64,000 bases of DNA from Forficula auricularia (Eukaryota > Arthropoda > Insecta > Dermaptera > Forficulidae). A model generated the notes under the pieces. It was not told where the DNA came from, did no database searches, and worked only from the letters and a program-made list of their open reading frames with translations. The stretch covers positions 1,659,758-1,723,757 of the forward strand of contig JALMQS010000161.1 in assembly GCA_024734495.1 (NCBI GenBank), written 5' to 3'. The position numbers and the translations under genes were made by a program. Within the stretch, counting starts at the first letter, position 1, and each line of letters begins with the position of its first letter. Positions 54,760-64,000 of this stretch are shown in pieces.

Positions 54760-55085
54760 TAAGCATTTGATTTAATACCTATAACTATAATTGCTTTATA
54801 TTCTTGCTAAGTGATTTTTATACAAGTTTAAAATATATATATTATCAGCTTATAATTCTAGAAAAATACATAATTGTTAGTTTTTTAACTTGAGGATAAT
54901 AAAAAATTAAAAACTTTTTTTATTTTTTAATATAACAAATAACAATAAAACACCGATTTCATTTCTACCTGGCTATTGTTCATTTTCGTGATTAACTTTT
55001 ACTAAAGTTTGAAATTTGCATAATATTAATTAATAATTAAATATTTAACTGCGAATTAAATGTGACTCGTATATTTTTCCATACC
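54760..55085. other. AT-rich, nothing recognised
   Basis: No structure seen. Confidence 0.4.
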
Positions 55086-55089
55086 TAAA

Positions 55090-55660
55090 TTACTTTTTTT
55101 CCGCCAGTTTGACGTCACTCAAAGAGAGGGTGGCCGAATATATATAAAATTAAAGGAACTGGCAAGGATTGAAAATTAAATTGAAATTACAAAGCTGGAA
55201 GAAGGGGGGTTGGCGGGGGTGCGTTGCGCTGGCCAATTAAAAGTAATGCATTCGTGGTAATAATTCATGCGGCCATCTTTTATTAAACCGGCCGACCTTT
55301 CGGTATTTTTAATTTAGTCGGTCGGTAGAAGCCAGAATCCCATTCCCTTCCATCTTTTGGTATTAGCAACATAATTTCATCAAGTGCGTAACAAGAGGGG
55401 TGGGTTTTCGGGTCCGCTCAGCCATTAACCCTCCGCTACACCCTTAAGGACTCCGCGGGTGGGTCGAATCGATCCACAAGGGCCTTAAAACAAATGCGAT
55501 TATTCTCCTCCTCTGCACGGCTTTAATTAGTCCAATAAAACCAGCCGTTATTTTAATTTCGTCCGTTTTTTAAACGCCTCTCCTGTCTCTTAGTCGTCCA
55601 TTGCTTTGGTCTTATCTTGCTTTATGTCTTGCAAGACGAATGGGCGGAGTTAGTTTAGCA
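55090..55660. promoter_or_regulatory. Largest repeat-poor GC-richer island, candidate enhancer
   Basis: About 570 bp with a TGACGTCA site (55111), GGCCATCTTTTATTAAAC (caudal/Hox-like), GGCTTTAATTAGTCC, CAATTAAAAG, and CAGCCATTAACCC. No frames, ends or tRNA boxes. A C-rich patch lies at 55420-55480. Strongest composition contrast in the window, abutting a LINE fragment at 55780. Confidence 0.35.
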
Positions 55661-55779
55661 ACTATCTTTAAATAAAAAGAGGGCTGGAGAAAGGGGGGAG
55701 GTAAAAAAAACTATTGGTATTTATAGAAGTCTGCTCTATTTATTTAATAATGGACGTTTTGTTTTTTATATTATCATAC

Positions 55780-56010
55780 TTCTTCTTCTTCTTCTTCATC
55801 TTCTCTATAGGCTTTCGCCTGTTCTTCCAATAAGAAAAAAAGAATAAGGACGTTAGTTTCTTGCTGCGACATCTTTCCATCTTTTTTTCGGCCGCCCTCT
55901 GCTCCGTGTGCCACGTGGGCGATTTTCCTTCACGATTTTTGCAAGGCGGTCATCCGTCATTCGTTCCACATGTTCCCCCCATCCTCTCTTTCTCACATCG
56001 ATCCATTCCA
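55780..56010 (-). pseudogene. Non-LTR retrotransposon 3' end with RT C-terminal fragment
   Basis: A minus-strand frame ending at 55853 encodes, in its last 50 residues, W-DVRKRGWGEHVERMTDDR followed by a GRPKKRWKDV motif. That is the conserved C-terminal tail of endonuclease/reverse-transcriptase LINE proteins (RTE- or CR1/Jockey-like: H-ARM-DDRL...GRPKKRW). The 70 residues upstream lack similarity. Downstream on this strand come the hairpin AGGCGAAAGCCT and a (GAA)n tail. 5'-truncated and dead. Confidence 0.7.
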
Positions 56011-56279
56011 CTATATCCTGGATTTCGCTTAGTTCATCATAGTTATCATACTGTAGTAAAAAAAGATAAAACCAATTGCTATAATTAATTCTTTGCTTAT
56101 TAAAGATTAAACGACCGGTTTGGTTTGGATAAATCCATGTCTGCTCGAGTCTTCTGTTAGGATATATCCCACCCCTATCACCAATTTCGAAATAGTAGTA
56201 GTGAAATTTAGGGTGCAATCAAATTAAATCCACCAAGATTAATTAAATTTATAAAATAGTAGGTACTATCAATTAAAAT
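56011..56279. other. Nothing firm
   Basis: Frame continuation of the LINE fragment without similarity. Confidence 0.3.
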
Positions 56280-57200
56280 GCATTTTTTCCATCTTGATGG
56301 CCTGTCAGCATGGCCCTCATAAAGGGGGTCCTAGTGCACCCGCGGGGGCAAGGAGTGTCAATTTTCTAATGGGGGTATGCTAGAAAAAAATATTTGTTAA
56401 CCGTAAAAATAATTGTTTAAAAGTCGATACCAACCCCAACCACGAAATGGAAGTTAGTTTAAACTCGATTGCAAAATTTGTACAGAACAGACAAGAAAGC
56501 GAGTTAAAAATGTGGCAACTTTACTCCATGATTCATACATTTCAAATTACGACAAGTAAATAAAGATGTGAGTGAAAACAATACTCCCTTATATATATGT
56601 AAATCAAATTTCGTATGAACTACGGCATTACACCAGCACCCTCTGGAGTTTAAGCTGATTAGTATCTTGTTTGTAATGTATGTGATTTCTTTCTAATATT
56701 CCTTATGCTTATAACATGTATAATATACACCATCTTCCAATCAACGTGTAATTTAATTATTCACAGGTACATATTATTATATGTTTTATTGTGTAATTTT
56801 ATGTTTTAATTGATTGATTAATGTATATTGTATGACTTAAATCTCACTGAATAATAAAATCACTGAAAAAACCCGACTTACATATAGTAAAATTTCGAAA
56901 ACCCGCGCGGAAATAATATTTCAAACATGGCAACGCCTGTTGTGTATGCAACCGCCAAGTTGTTAGGATTGATTTGTAAGCTATCTGAAGGGGGCAAAGC
57001 TGCGTTGAATCGATTTCAAAATTTGTATCGGACAGACAGACAAACAAACATACATACAAGAAAACGAGTTTATATTATATTATCATCCAGTTCTGACCTA
57101 TGTTTAAATTTTCAAGTCTCTACCTCATCGGAAAGTTAGTTTAACATCGATTTCAAAATTTGTACCGAACAGACAGACGCGAGTTAATAAAAACGTAGTA
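56280..57200. repeat. LINE 3'-UTR-like degenerate repeats
   Basis: Three related strings: AGTTTAAACTCGATTGCAAA (56457), TTGAATCGATTTCAAAATTT (57004) and AGTTTAACATCGATTTCAAA (57137), each followed by TTGTA and a GACAGACAGAC / CGAGTTAATAAAA motif, suggesting diverged copies of one non-LTR 3' region. Confidence 0.45.
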
Positions 57201-58534
57201 AAATTGTACTGTTTAGTGTAGGGTCTTTTTAATAAAATTCAGTACTTTTTTTAGATCTACGTGACCAAGTGACTATACTCCAATGGATACAAGTGGAAAT
57301 TTAAACTTTATATGTATGTTAATGTAAATAAAATAAGATTTAAAAATTATTATTATTGCTTTCATTTATAGGTTTACGTGTTTACCCTTAGTATCATTGG
57401 AAAGTAAAATGTATGTGATTGTAGTTATGTTAGTTTATTTTTTATTTTTAGTACCTTATCCGGTACACTATATTTTTTTGCATTAAAATAAATAACGTGC
57501 AATAACATTGGCGAAATAACAAAAAAATCAAAAACATTTTAGGCGAAGGGTGACCAACTTTTTCCACTTCATATAAAAACACATACTTATTCCATATAAG
57601 GGGCCCGCTTCAGATTTGTATATCAAATGGGTTCTGAGTTACAGTGGGGTCAAAATTGGGTCGAAATTTTTCGTGTAAATACGTACAGCGTTTGTACGGC
57701 CAATGCTTGAACTTGCCCTGCGCACCCTTTGCGCTATGAATCTTTTTGGGCGGATTTTCAGATGATGAGATAAAAAATAAATTAATGAAATAAGCCACTC
57801 TTCGATATCTTTACGTAAAGCAAATAATTAATTTTTATTATTGGGCTATTTTTTTTTTTTTTTTTACCTAATCCACTGAATAATTGTAACATTAAAAAAT
57901 CTCGTCGATATATCTGTTAGTTTATTTTTTTATCATAGAAAATAGATATAGTTACCATTTGAATTATTCTATACCTGGAGGAGCTTGTTTTCCCAATTTT
58001 AATAATTCAAAAATATTTTACTTTTTTTTTGTTCTGGTTTTTATTCTGTAGATCAACATTTTAGGTAATTTCAACTAATGCATAATAAATTAGTATTATT
58101 TAATTCATTACAGTTAAAAATGAATAATTAATTAAATTAAATATTTATGAGACATCGAAATTTATAGTGAATTTTAACAATCGTGTTTTTATTAATATTT
58201 TATTATGAAACGAGGAGGGAAAAATTAGAGTTGGATTCGTTATTATGTATAATATATTATTTCTATTATTATGATAGGAGGAATAGAAAAATAAAATAAA
58301 ATTGAATTATATGGAGAAAGAAATTTTATAATAAAACTAGAATCGGAAAATGAGAATTGATTATCGCATACATATTATATGAAACAATAAACGTTTATAA
58401 AAAGTCCAGGTGAGAAATTTGAAAAAAAATAGTTGTTATAAAAATGACTGTAAAAGCAATAACCAAATAAATATTAAAAATACAGATTGTCTTGTAGATT
58501 ATTTTCAATAAAAATGAAAAATATAAATATTTAC
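57201..58534. other. AT-rich, nothing recognised
   Basis: 57610-57760 is slightly GC-richer with a 62-codon minus frame of no domain. Poly-T at 57850-57866. Confidence 0.4.
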
Positions 58535-58650
58535 GAGGGGTCGTGTTATGCTAGGGGTTAGCGTATCAGCCTGCTAACCAAGTGGACCCAAGTTCGAATC
58601 CGACTCGAGGCATCCGGCTAAAATCTGATCAGTGGGTAGAGACAAATTAA

Positions 58651-59122
58651 AAAAAAATAAATAATAAGAATTTTAATTGAATGTAATGGAAGGCAGCCCA
58701 GAGGTAGTGAGGAAAGAAAAAATTAACACATATAAAATAAGGTGTAATTTATTGGAATCCTTCCTCCTTTCCTTTCAAACCGACGTTTCGGAGGATTTTT
58801 CCCTCCTTCTTCAGGGTTTCAAAGAGTCAATGAATGAAACAAATAAAATGTTTCCTTCTTCTCTCCACAGTAGTGTTCAAAAACTTTCTTCATTTTTAAC
58901 AAAGGCATAGAAAAACTGATTTTTTTTCCCTCCTTTTCTTAATTTGAAACGTCGGTTTGAAAGGAAAGGAGGAAGGATTCCAATAAATTACACCTTATTT
59001 TATATGTGTTAATTTTTTCTTTCCTCACTACCTCTGGGCTGCCTTCCATTGAATTCAATTAAAATTGCTACCAGTCCGTCTCTCTCCAGAGAAAATTTCG
59101 TTGCAAAAAAATAAATAATAAG
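58651..59122. mobile_element. Foldback F2 inserted in a SINE, 18-bp duplication
   Basis: Element 58669-59104 (436 bp), with identical 18-mers AAAAAAATAAATAATAAG at 58651-58668 and 59105-59122. The empty site is known from SINE copy 1, so both ends are certain. Arms 58672-58800 and 58935-59060 are inverted; only the right side carries the F terminus (CAGTCCGTCTCTCTCCAGAG). One intact hammerhead core, the other truncated. Confidence 0.92.
58776..58820 (-). ncRNA. Hammerhead ribozyme motif, complete (F2)
   Basis: Minus strand: AAACC (stem I), CTGAAGA, A, GGAGG, GAAAAAT loop, CCTCC, GAAAC, GTC, GGTTT. Stem I 5 bp and stem II 5 bp, both perfect; cleavage expected 3' of the C at 58782. Stem III is self-complementary ACGU, so a dimer is needed. 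The opposite arm retains only the 3' half. Confidence 0.68.
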
Positions 59123-59182
59123 TATCGTAAATTGGCTTATGGCTAGAAAGGCAGAAAAGCCAAAAGAAAAAAAAAACGAAAA

Positions 59183-59979
59183 TATTTTTTTTTTTTTAAT
59201 TTTTTATAAATATTAGACAAATATTGGATTGGACCAAAAATAAAATGAAACCTCACATTAAGTAGGGATTTTTTTATGAAATAAATCCATCAAACCCCAT
59301 TCTACCCTATGGCGTTTTAAATCGTCACATAATTTAAAATACCTATGTTCAATTAAAAAATAAATAAATAAATAATAACAAAATATTTAAACTAAGTATA
59401 TGAACTGTACGATAATTGATACAAAATATATTTTTTTTAATTTTATATACTTTATATTCAATAATAGGTTGAATAAGAGGCAATGGTGAAGTACCTACTA
59501 AAACTCCTGCTTTGAAAAAAAAATTATCTTCCCAACCTTATATTATATAATTTGAAATGCATAATATATTTCATGAAAAACGATTCATAAAATTAAGATA
59601 AGAAATGAATTAAAAAAGAAAAAAATTTAAAAAGAATGAACATTAAAAATGTTGCATTCCAGTTGAGAGGGCGGCTAAAGAAAAGAGATATTGTGAATAT
59701 TTCAAATTTTTATTATATTCTGGATTGTTAGATATCGAGGGTTAAAAAAGGGACTAAAAGAGAGAGAAAGAAATGCTAATGAAAGAAATGAAATTTTTAT
59801 CAAGATACAAATCCCATTAGACTTGGGACCAGAGAAATTAGCTCCAAGAATGGCAATTTAGTAAAAATAAAAAAATATGAATTTCACATGTGATTGAAAC
59901 TCGACATTCAATTATTCAAAAGTCCCTTCATTTTAATCAAAAATAAAAAAAAAATTAAATTTTTATTTTACTACTTAGT
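59183..59979. other. AT-rich, nothing recognised
   Basis: No structure beyond A-runs. Confidence 0.4.
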
Positions 59980-60895
59980 ACCTGGAGCCACCGAGGGATG
60001 CTCGGTAACTTTTTGCTTCAGTTAAAAGCTATATACTTATTAATATTATTTTTAATTTAAAATTTTAATAAAAAGGTCGATTTTTGAGAGCCGTTTTCAA
60101 ATTAAAAAAATACAAATATATATAGTACACGCCCCCTGGACCTCCCCTCACCCCCTGCTCCCCGAAACCACGCACTTCAAACCACCCCGGAACCCCAACC
60201 AGTGCACCCCACCCCCACCCCGCCTTACTCCCGGATCCCACATTCACCGCTATGCCGCACCCAGTTTTTGCATTTCTAGCCTTCTAGTGGCCCACAGATT
60301 ATGTGAAAGTATATAGGTATAGGCGAGGGGTGAATCGCGACCTAAAATCGTGTACAACTTCCACTTCCACTTTCATTTCCAAGTAGAAGACAATAGAAGA
60401 CAATAGATTATCTAATGAATTCCAAAGTAATTCTAAATAATTCCATTGACGGTGTACACCTAATTCCAATCGCGGTTCACCCCTCGGGTATAGGTATATA
60501 AATAAATTCCGTATAATTATTTTTTTTAATTAAATAACAATTTATCGAGTTTTTTTTAATCAATTAAATTGGCAAATTCTAATATATAATAATATTTGTT
60601 ATATAATATTAGTAGGTTTTAAAATTAAAAAAACCAATTAATAAATAAAAGATAATTGAAAAAAATGTAGACAAACTTTTTTTAAAACATTTTAATCTAT
60701 TAATAATTACTTTAATTAATCAATTAAGGGAGGTACAGACCTAGCCAGATCGCTCTCAATCTCAAAAACTTGTTAATAGAGTTTGTTTCATCAAAATCGG
60801 TAGAGCCGTTTTCAAAATGAAAAAATATACAAATATACAAATAAATAAATATATATATATACAATTTTTGCTTGTTTAATAAGAGCAGATACTAA
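59980..60895. repeat. LINE-like repeat R, copy 2
   Basis: Same order of parts as 38090-38875: CTTTTTGCTTCAGTTAAAAG, C-rich block (60125-60260), one T unit (60259-60305), AT-rich part, GGTAGAGCCGTTTTCAAAAT, ATATATACAATTTTTGCTTG. Interrupted by M copy 3. Confidence 0.55.
60316..60494. mobile_element. MITE family M, copy 3
   Basis: Element 60324-60486 (163 bp) between perfect 8-mers GGTATAGG; ends CGAGGGGTGAATCGCGA and CGCGGTTCACCCCTCG. Opposite orientation to copies 1 and 2. R copy 1 gives the empty site (ATATAGGTATATAAATAAAT at 38288), confirming insertion. Confidence 0.88.
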
Positions 60896-61911
60896 TTAAA
60901 TGTAATAAAACAGTGAAATTGATTTTTTAAATCCTTCTAATTCCAATACGATCAATTTGGTTTTTACTTTTTAATACTAAATGAATACATACAAAATTTT
61001 TTATACTTATTATATTGCGAGCTTTCCTCAAAAATTCAAGTTCACCATAGTCCAAAAACACTATCAAATTACATTGGTTTACGTGTCTCTTTGTAGATTT
61101 CGATAACCATGATAACTCAAGAACAGAAGTTCTTAGTAAGTTATTTTAGTTCCAAAATATTTATATTTCCAAAATAATTGACTGAATATATTTTATTAAC
61201 TTCAGAGTTCTTCCTGATGAAAAATGCAGAAAATATGACTACATTGAATCGTTATTTGGGGATCCTTGAACTAAAGCTAATGAGCTGAATTTTAAGACAC
61301 AAGCTTGTATTAATAAACTACACTTGTGTTCCAAGATTCAGCTTGTTAGAACATACCGTTTGATTGCAACAAAAAAATAATAATAATAATAATTACCAAA
61401 TAGCTAAAACTAGCGGAAAGCGTCAGACAAGTTCTGAAAAAACAAAAAATTTTATTTCAATTTAAAGTAGGTACCTATACTTTTGCAACTAATACAAACA
61501 ATGACTTACTAATTTTTTGAACCATTTTCGTGCTCATTTTATGTATATAATTTAAAAATTAAATGAATACAGTTAGTTATTTATCAAAACAATCATGAAT
61601 AATAATTTGAACGTTTTGGGAGAAATTGTCCCTTTATATAGCAAAATGCAAAAAGTTTCTTTATAAAATAATAATAAAAGTAATTTATATCTGACCTTTT
61701 ATTAAATGATTTTTGTTGTTCAAAATTTCTATAATTTCCATCATTAATATTTTTTCTAAATTTCGTTCCTTATAAATCAACTTTTATATCTTTTTCTTTT
61801 ACACAGCAAACTGCATTTTTGTTTCATTAAAAACAGGCCAATTTCTTCCAAAACGTTAGAATTATTAATAGATCTTATATGAAAATTGTAATTATTTAAA
61901 AAAAATTAATT
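60896..61911. other. AT-rich, nothing recognised
   Basis: (AAT)n at 61377-61391; otherwise featureless. Confidence 0.4.
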
Positions 61912-61984
61912 TTAAAATATAATAAGTGGATATCGAAGAGGCAGTCCAAAAAAGAAGAAGATAATTTACACTATCTTTTTATTC

Positions 61985-62031
61985 ATAAAACCGATGTTTC
62001 GGAGGATATTCTCTCCTTCTTCAGGGTTTTG
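61985..62031 (-). ncRNA. Hammerhead-like motif (F5 left)
   Basis: Minus strand: AAAACC, CTGAAGA, A, GGAG-AGAATAT-CCTCC, GAAAC, ATC, GGTTTT. Stem I 6 bp. Differs from the right copy at stem III (ACAU for ACGU) and in one stem II pair. Confidence 0.6.
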
Positions 62032-62055
62032 AAAAGTCAGTGAAGAAAACTTTTC

Positions 62056-62099
62056 AAAACCCTGAAGAAGGAGGGAATAGCCTCCGAAACGTCGGTTTT
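62056..62099 (+). ncRNA. Hammerhead ribozyme motif, best preserved (F5 right)
   Basis: Stem I AAAACC (62056-62061) pairs perfectly with GGTTTT (62094-62099). Core CTGAAGA 62062-62068, one extra A, stem II GGAGG/CCTCC (62070-62074, 62081-62085) with GAATAG loop, GAAA, C, GTC ending at 62093, the expected cleavage site. Every conserved core nucleotide is present. Stem III is the self-complementary ACGU. Confidence 0.75.
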
Positions 62100-62216
62100 A
62101 TGAATAAAAAGATAGTGTAAATTATCTTCTTCTTTTTTGAACTGCCTCATCGATATTCACTTAATTCACTTATCAGTCTGTCTCCAAAAATTACTCCAAT
62201 CTGATTAAAATATAAT

Positions 62217-63235
62217 TTAGAAAGTATTTCCTTAATTAACTTAGTTCCATAGTTAGGTATGCTAAGTGACAATCCTTGGTGACTAATATTTTTAACATTT
62301 ATTAAAAAAAGATTATCTAATAAATAAATAAATATTGCTTTTAACATTAATAACAAAATTACTGATTACTTTTTCAAAAGCTAAAACACGATGCATTAAA
62401 TAAAAAAATAAAAGAATAATTATTAAATTTCTTTTTTTAAATTAAATGAATTATCTAAGCTTCGTGGGCAGTTTAAAAAAATTAAATGGATGTAATGCAA
62501 TTAGCATTTAAGCTTGTAAAAGTTTATAATATAACAATTAAGATAATACAAGTCCCATTAATGTAAAAGTTTTTTTTCTGCTTCAAGAAAAACGTAAATT
62601 GAGCTTGGACCAAGACAAAAAAGATAAGCTTTAACTTTACACATACACATATTATATATGGTGCATATACATTTATTTATTTATACAACGATTTTAAATA
62701 ATTAACATTACAACAGCAGATTCTACAAGTTTAAATCGGATTTCAATCAAATTTAATTGTATTCAATTATTTTTTATAGACTATTTCATGAACTTTTTTA
62801 TTACATATTTTTTGTCCTAAAGTTAATTAAAAATTTGATCTCCGGTCCGGGTTGAGAATTTTATTTAGTTTAGTTTTTTTCTTTTATATACGACTCTACT
62901 GAAAAAGAAGAGCCTTACCTTTTAGAAAAAAAATTAATTCAAATAAAACAAAGATTAAACACTTTCGATTTTTCATTTACGTATTTCTTAGAGCAACGCT
63001 GTAGAGAAAAAACGTTTCGTATCCTAGCAGGCACTTATTCAGATGCATTGACTGGTTTTTAAATAACTTCGTGCAAGCAAGTAAGATCATCATTTCAAAA
63101 CGATTTATAATTTTTTGTTAAAGACTATATATAGTTTTGAAGCTTTGACCTTCATTATTAGTCTTTTTAATTAGAAATATTTGATTTGTTATTTCAATTA
63201 CCCGATAGTTAAATTCGTTTGATTGTTAATTGGTA
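62217..63235. other. AT-rich, nothing recognised
   Basis: A 69-codon minus frame (62147-62356) begins in this stretch and runs into F5; it is incidental. Confidence 0.4.
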
Positions 63236-63243
63236 TTTGCTCC

Positions 63244-63795
63244 GTGCGCAACAGAGGTAGCGCCATAGGTGACATTTTTAAGAACTTCGTGTACAATCTA
63301 CCTCCTTATTTAGCATTCATCTGTGTATATTAACGTGTATTTTACTGAATCAAAAAGTGCATTGGTTGAAAGCTTTAAAAAAAGTCGGATTAAGTATAAG
63401 AAAATAAATAATTAATTCATACAATTTTAACATATATAATTGAGGAATGATACTTAATATTTATAAATATTTTTGTTTATTAAAATGGGTAATTTTTTCA
63501 AAGCTAGTTTTAATAATTTTTTCTATTATGGCATTTCATGAATGTTAATCTCAATAAGGATATTTAAAGATTTTTTTTTTTAATTGAAACAATATATTTT
63601 TCAAGCTATTATTTTAATTGTCTTTTAACAAATTTATTTATTACGGAAATCTATGATTATTTTAGCTTTTAAATTTTGTATTTTATGTGAAATTAATTAT
63701 TTTTTTAAATGCCTATTGCTTTTATACAATATTATTGTACCTGAAGTTGTTTTTTTGGCCATGGATGGCGCTAAGCGCCGTTGCGCACTTAGCGA
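63244..63795. repeat. Inverted GC-rich pair, possible DNA element
   Basis: GTGCGCAACAGAGGTAGCGC (63245) and ATGGCGCTAAGCGCC followed by GTTGCGCAC (63766) are imperfectly inverted about 520 bp apart in AT-rich DNA. No duplication found. Could be an old transposon or coincidence. Confidence 0.3.
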
Positions 63796-64000
63796 ATAAC
63801 AACATGAATTAGACTCGCGAAAATTACTTGCCATACAGCTCCTGTGCGTTAGTCAACTAAACTTACGCTCTATATAAGACTCTTGTATTGTATTTATTCT
63901 TGAAATTGAAAAAGAAGTTTCATAGAAGTAAAATATGGCCCATTAATAATTATTCTGCAGGTAAATTAAGGTAGTATAGAAGCTCAAAAACAAAATTTCT
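63796..64000. other. Nothing recognised
   Basis: Mixed composition to the window end. Confidence 0.35.

Larger units (their letters stand above)
58535..59182 (+). repeat. tRNA-Ser-derived SINE, copy 2, split by F2
   Basis: 58535-58668 has the tRNA head (GTTATGCTAGGGGTTAGCG, loop CTGCTAA, B box AGTTCGAATCC) and body (CCGGCTAAAATCTGATC). The rest resumes at 59105-59182 with TATCGTAAATTGGCTTATGG, the hairpin GGCAGAAAAGCC and AAAAGAAAA. Removing F2 and one duplication restores collinearity with copy 1. Confidence 0.8.
61912..62216. mobile_element. Foldback F5 with two hammerheads, 12-bp duplication
   Basis: Element 61924-62204 between identical 12-mers TTAAAATATAAT. Arms 61924-62046 and 62045-62160 are inverted, almost without spacer, so it could fold into one hairpin. 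The right side alone extends through the F terminus (TCAGTCTGTCTCCAAAAATT). Contains the best-preserved ribozyme motif of the window. Confidence 0.9.

Noticed and set aside
61912..62216. Bacterial-type attenuator or terminator reading of the hairpins
   Set aside because: Sequence context (SINEs, LINE tail, microsatellites) is eukaryotic; hairpins are explained by element arms.

Overview
The window looks like AT-rich, repeat-laden, non-coding DNA from an animal, most likely an insect or other arthropod. The order cannot be decided from this sequence. Neither strand has a credible multi-exon gene. No open frame longer than about 150 codons exists, and the only recognisable protein fragment is the decayed C-terminal tail of a non-LTR retrotransposon reverse transcriptase (55853-56010, minus). 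The best gene-related signal is a zero-nucleotide exon at 39765-39799: branch-point-like sequence, pyrimidine tract, then CAG|GTAAG. This is the form of a recursive splice site (ratcheting point). With several GC-richer, repeat-poor islands full of homeodomain-type TAATTA sites (notably 42007-42520, 47440-47720, 55090-55660, 13280-13600), it suggests the interior of a very long, plus-strand-transcribed intron, or a gene desert beside a developmental gene.

The dominant content, and the most interesting one, is a set of short palindromic (foldback) elements that repeatedly contain a type-I hammerhead-ribozyme core (CUGANGA - stem II - GAAA - short stem III - UH) closed by a matching stem I. I count about twenty cores, intact to decayed, in at least seven sequence families: 1361-2785; family C at 9461, 19630, 23886, 38880; family D at 18912, 31886, 40039, 52657; family F at 10035, 19240, 25675, 32054, 58669, 61924; H at 46141; G at 53658; I at 54452. 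Many are bounded by direct repeats of 10-18 bp, most often exactly 12 bp, as expected of target-primed retrotransposition and not of a cut-and-paste transposon. Minimal hammerheads of this kind are established in the terminal repeats of metazoan Penelope-like elements (PLEs) and in retrozymes. The palindromic, protein-less arrangement seen here, many families side by side with a ~12-bp duplication, is the candidate undescribed system. Several share a terminal motif (GTTTCACC...ACCAACACC), and some insertions (51470-51583, 52705-52880, 38343-38420) carry that terminus but no ribozyme.

Other mobile DNA: hAT-like MITEs with 8-bp duplications (28159, 36506, 48207, 54227, possibly 10391); two PIF/Harbinger-like MITEs with TAA duplications (29195, 40873); a three-copy MITE family 'M' with a CGAGGGGTGAA terminus and 8-bp duplications (36734, 43002, 60324), one copy of which has grown an internal 20-bp minisatellite; tRNA-Ser-derived SINEs (50346 and 58535) whose 3' hairpin plus GAA tail resembles the LINE end at 55780; tRNA-like foldbacks (10902, 13985, 14760, 16020); and LINE-3'-UTR-like repeats with a ~115-bp tandem unit (16905, 26740, 38090, 59980).

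Nested insertions give a relative chronology: SINE before F-foldback (58535-59180), R-repeat before M-MITE (59980-60890), Q-fragment before foldback J (16020-16310), D-foldback before a tail-only element (52657-52991), F3 before C2, and an old P-repeat before H (46129-46483). Remaining stretches are AT-rich sequence in which nothing specific could be recognised.
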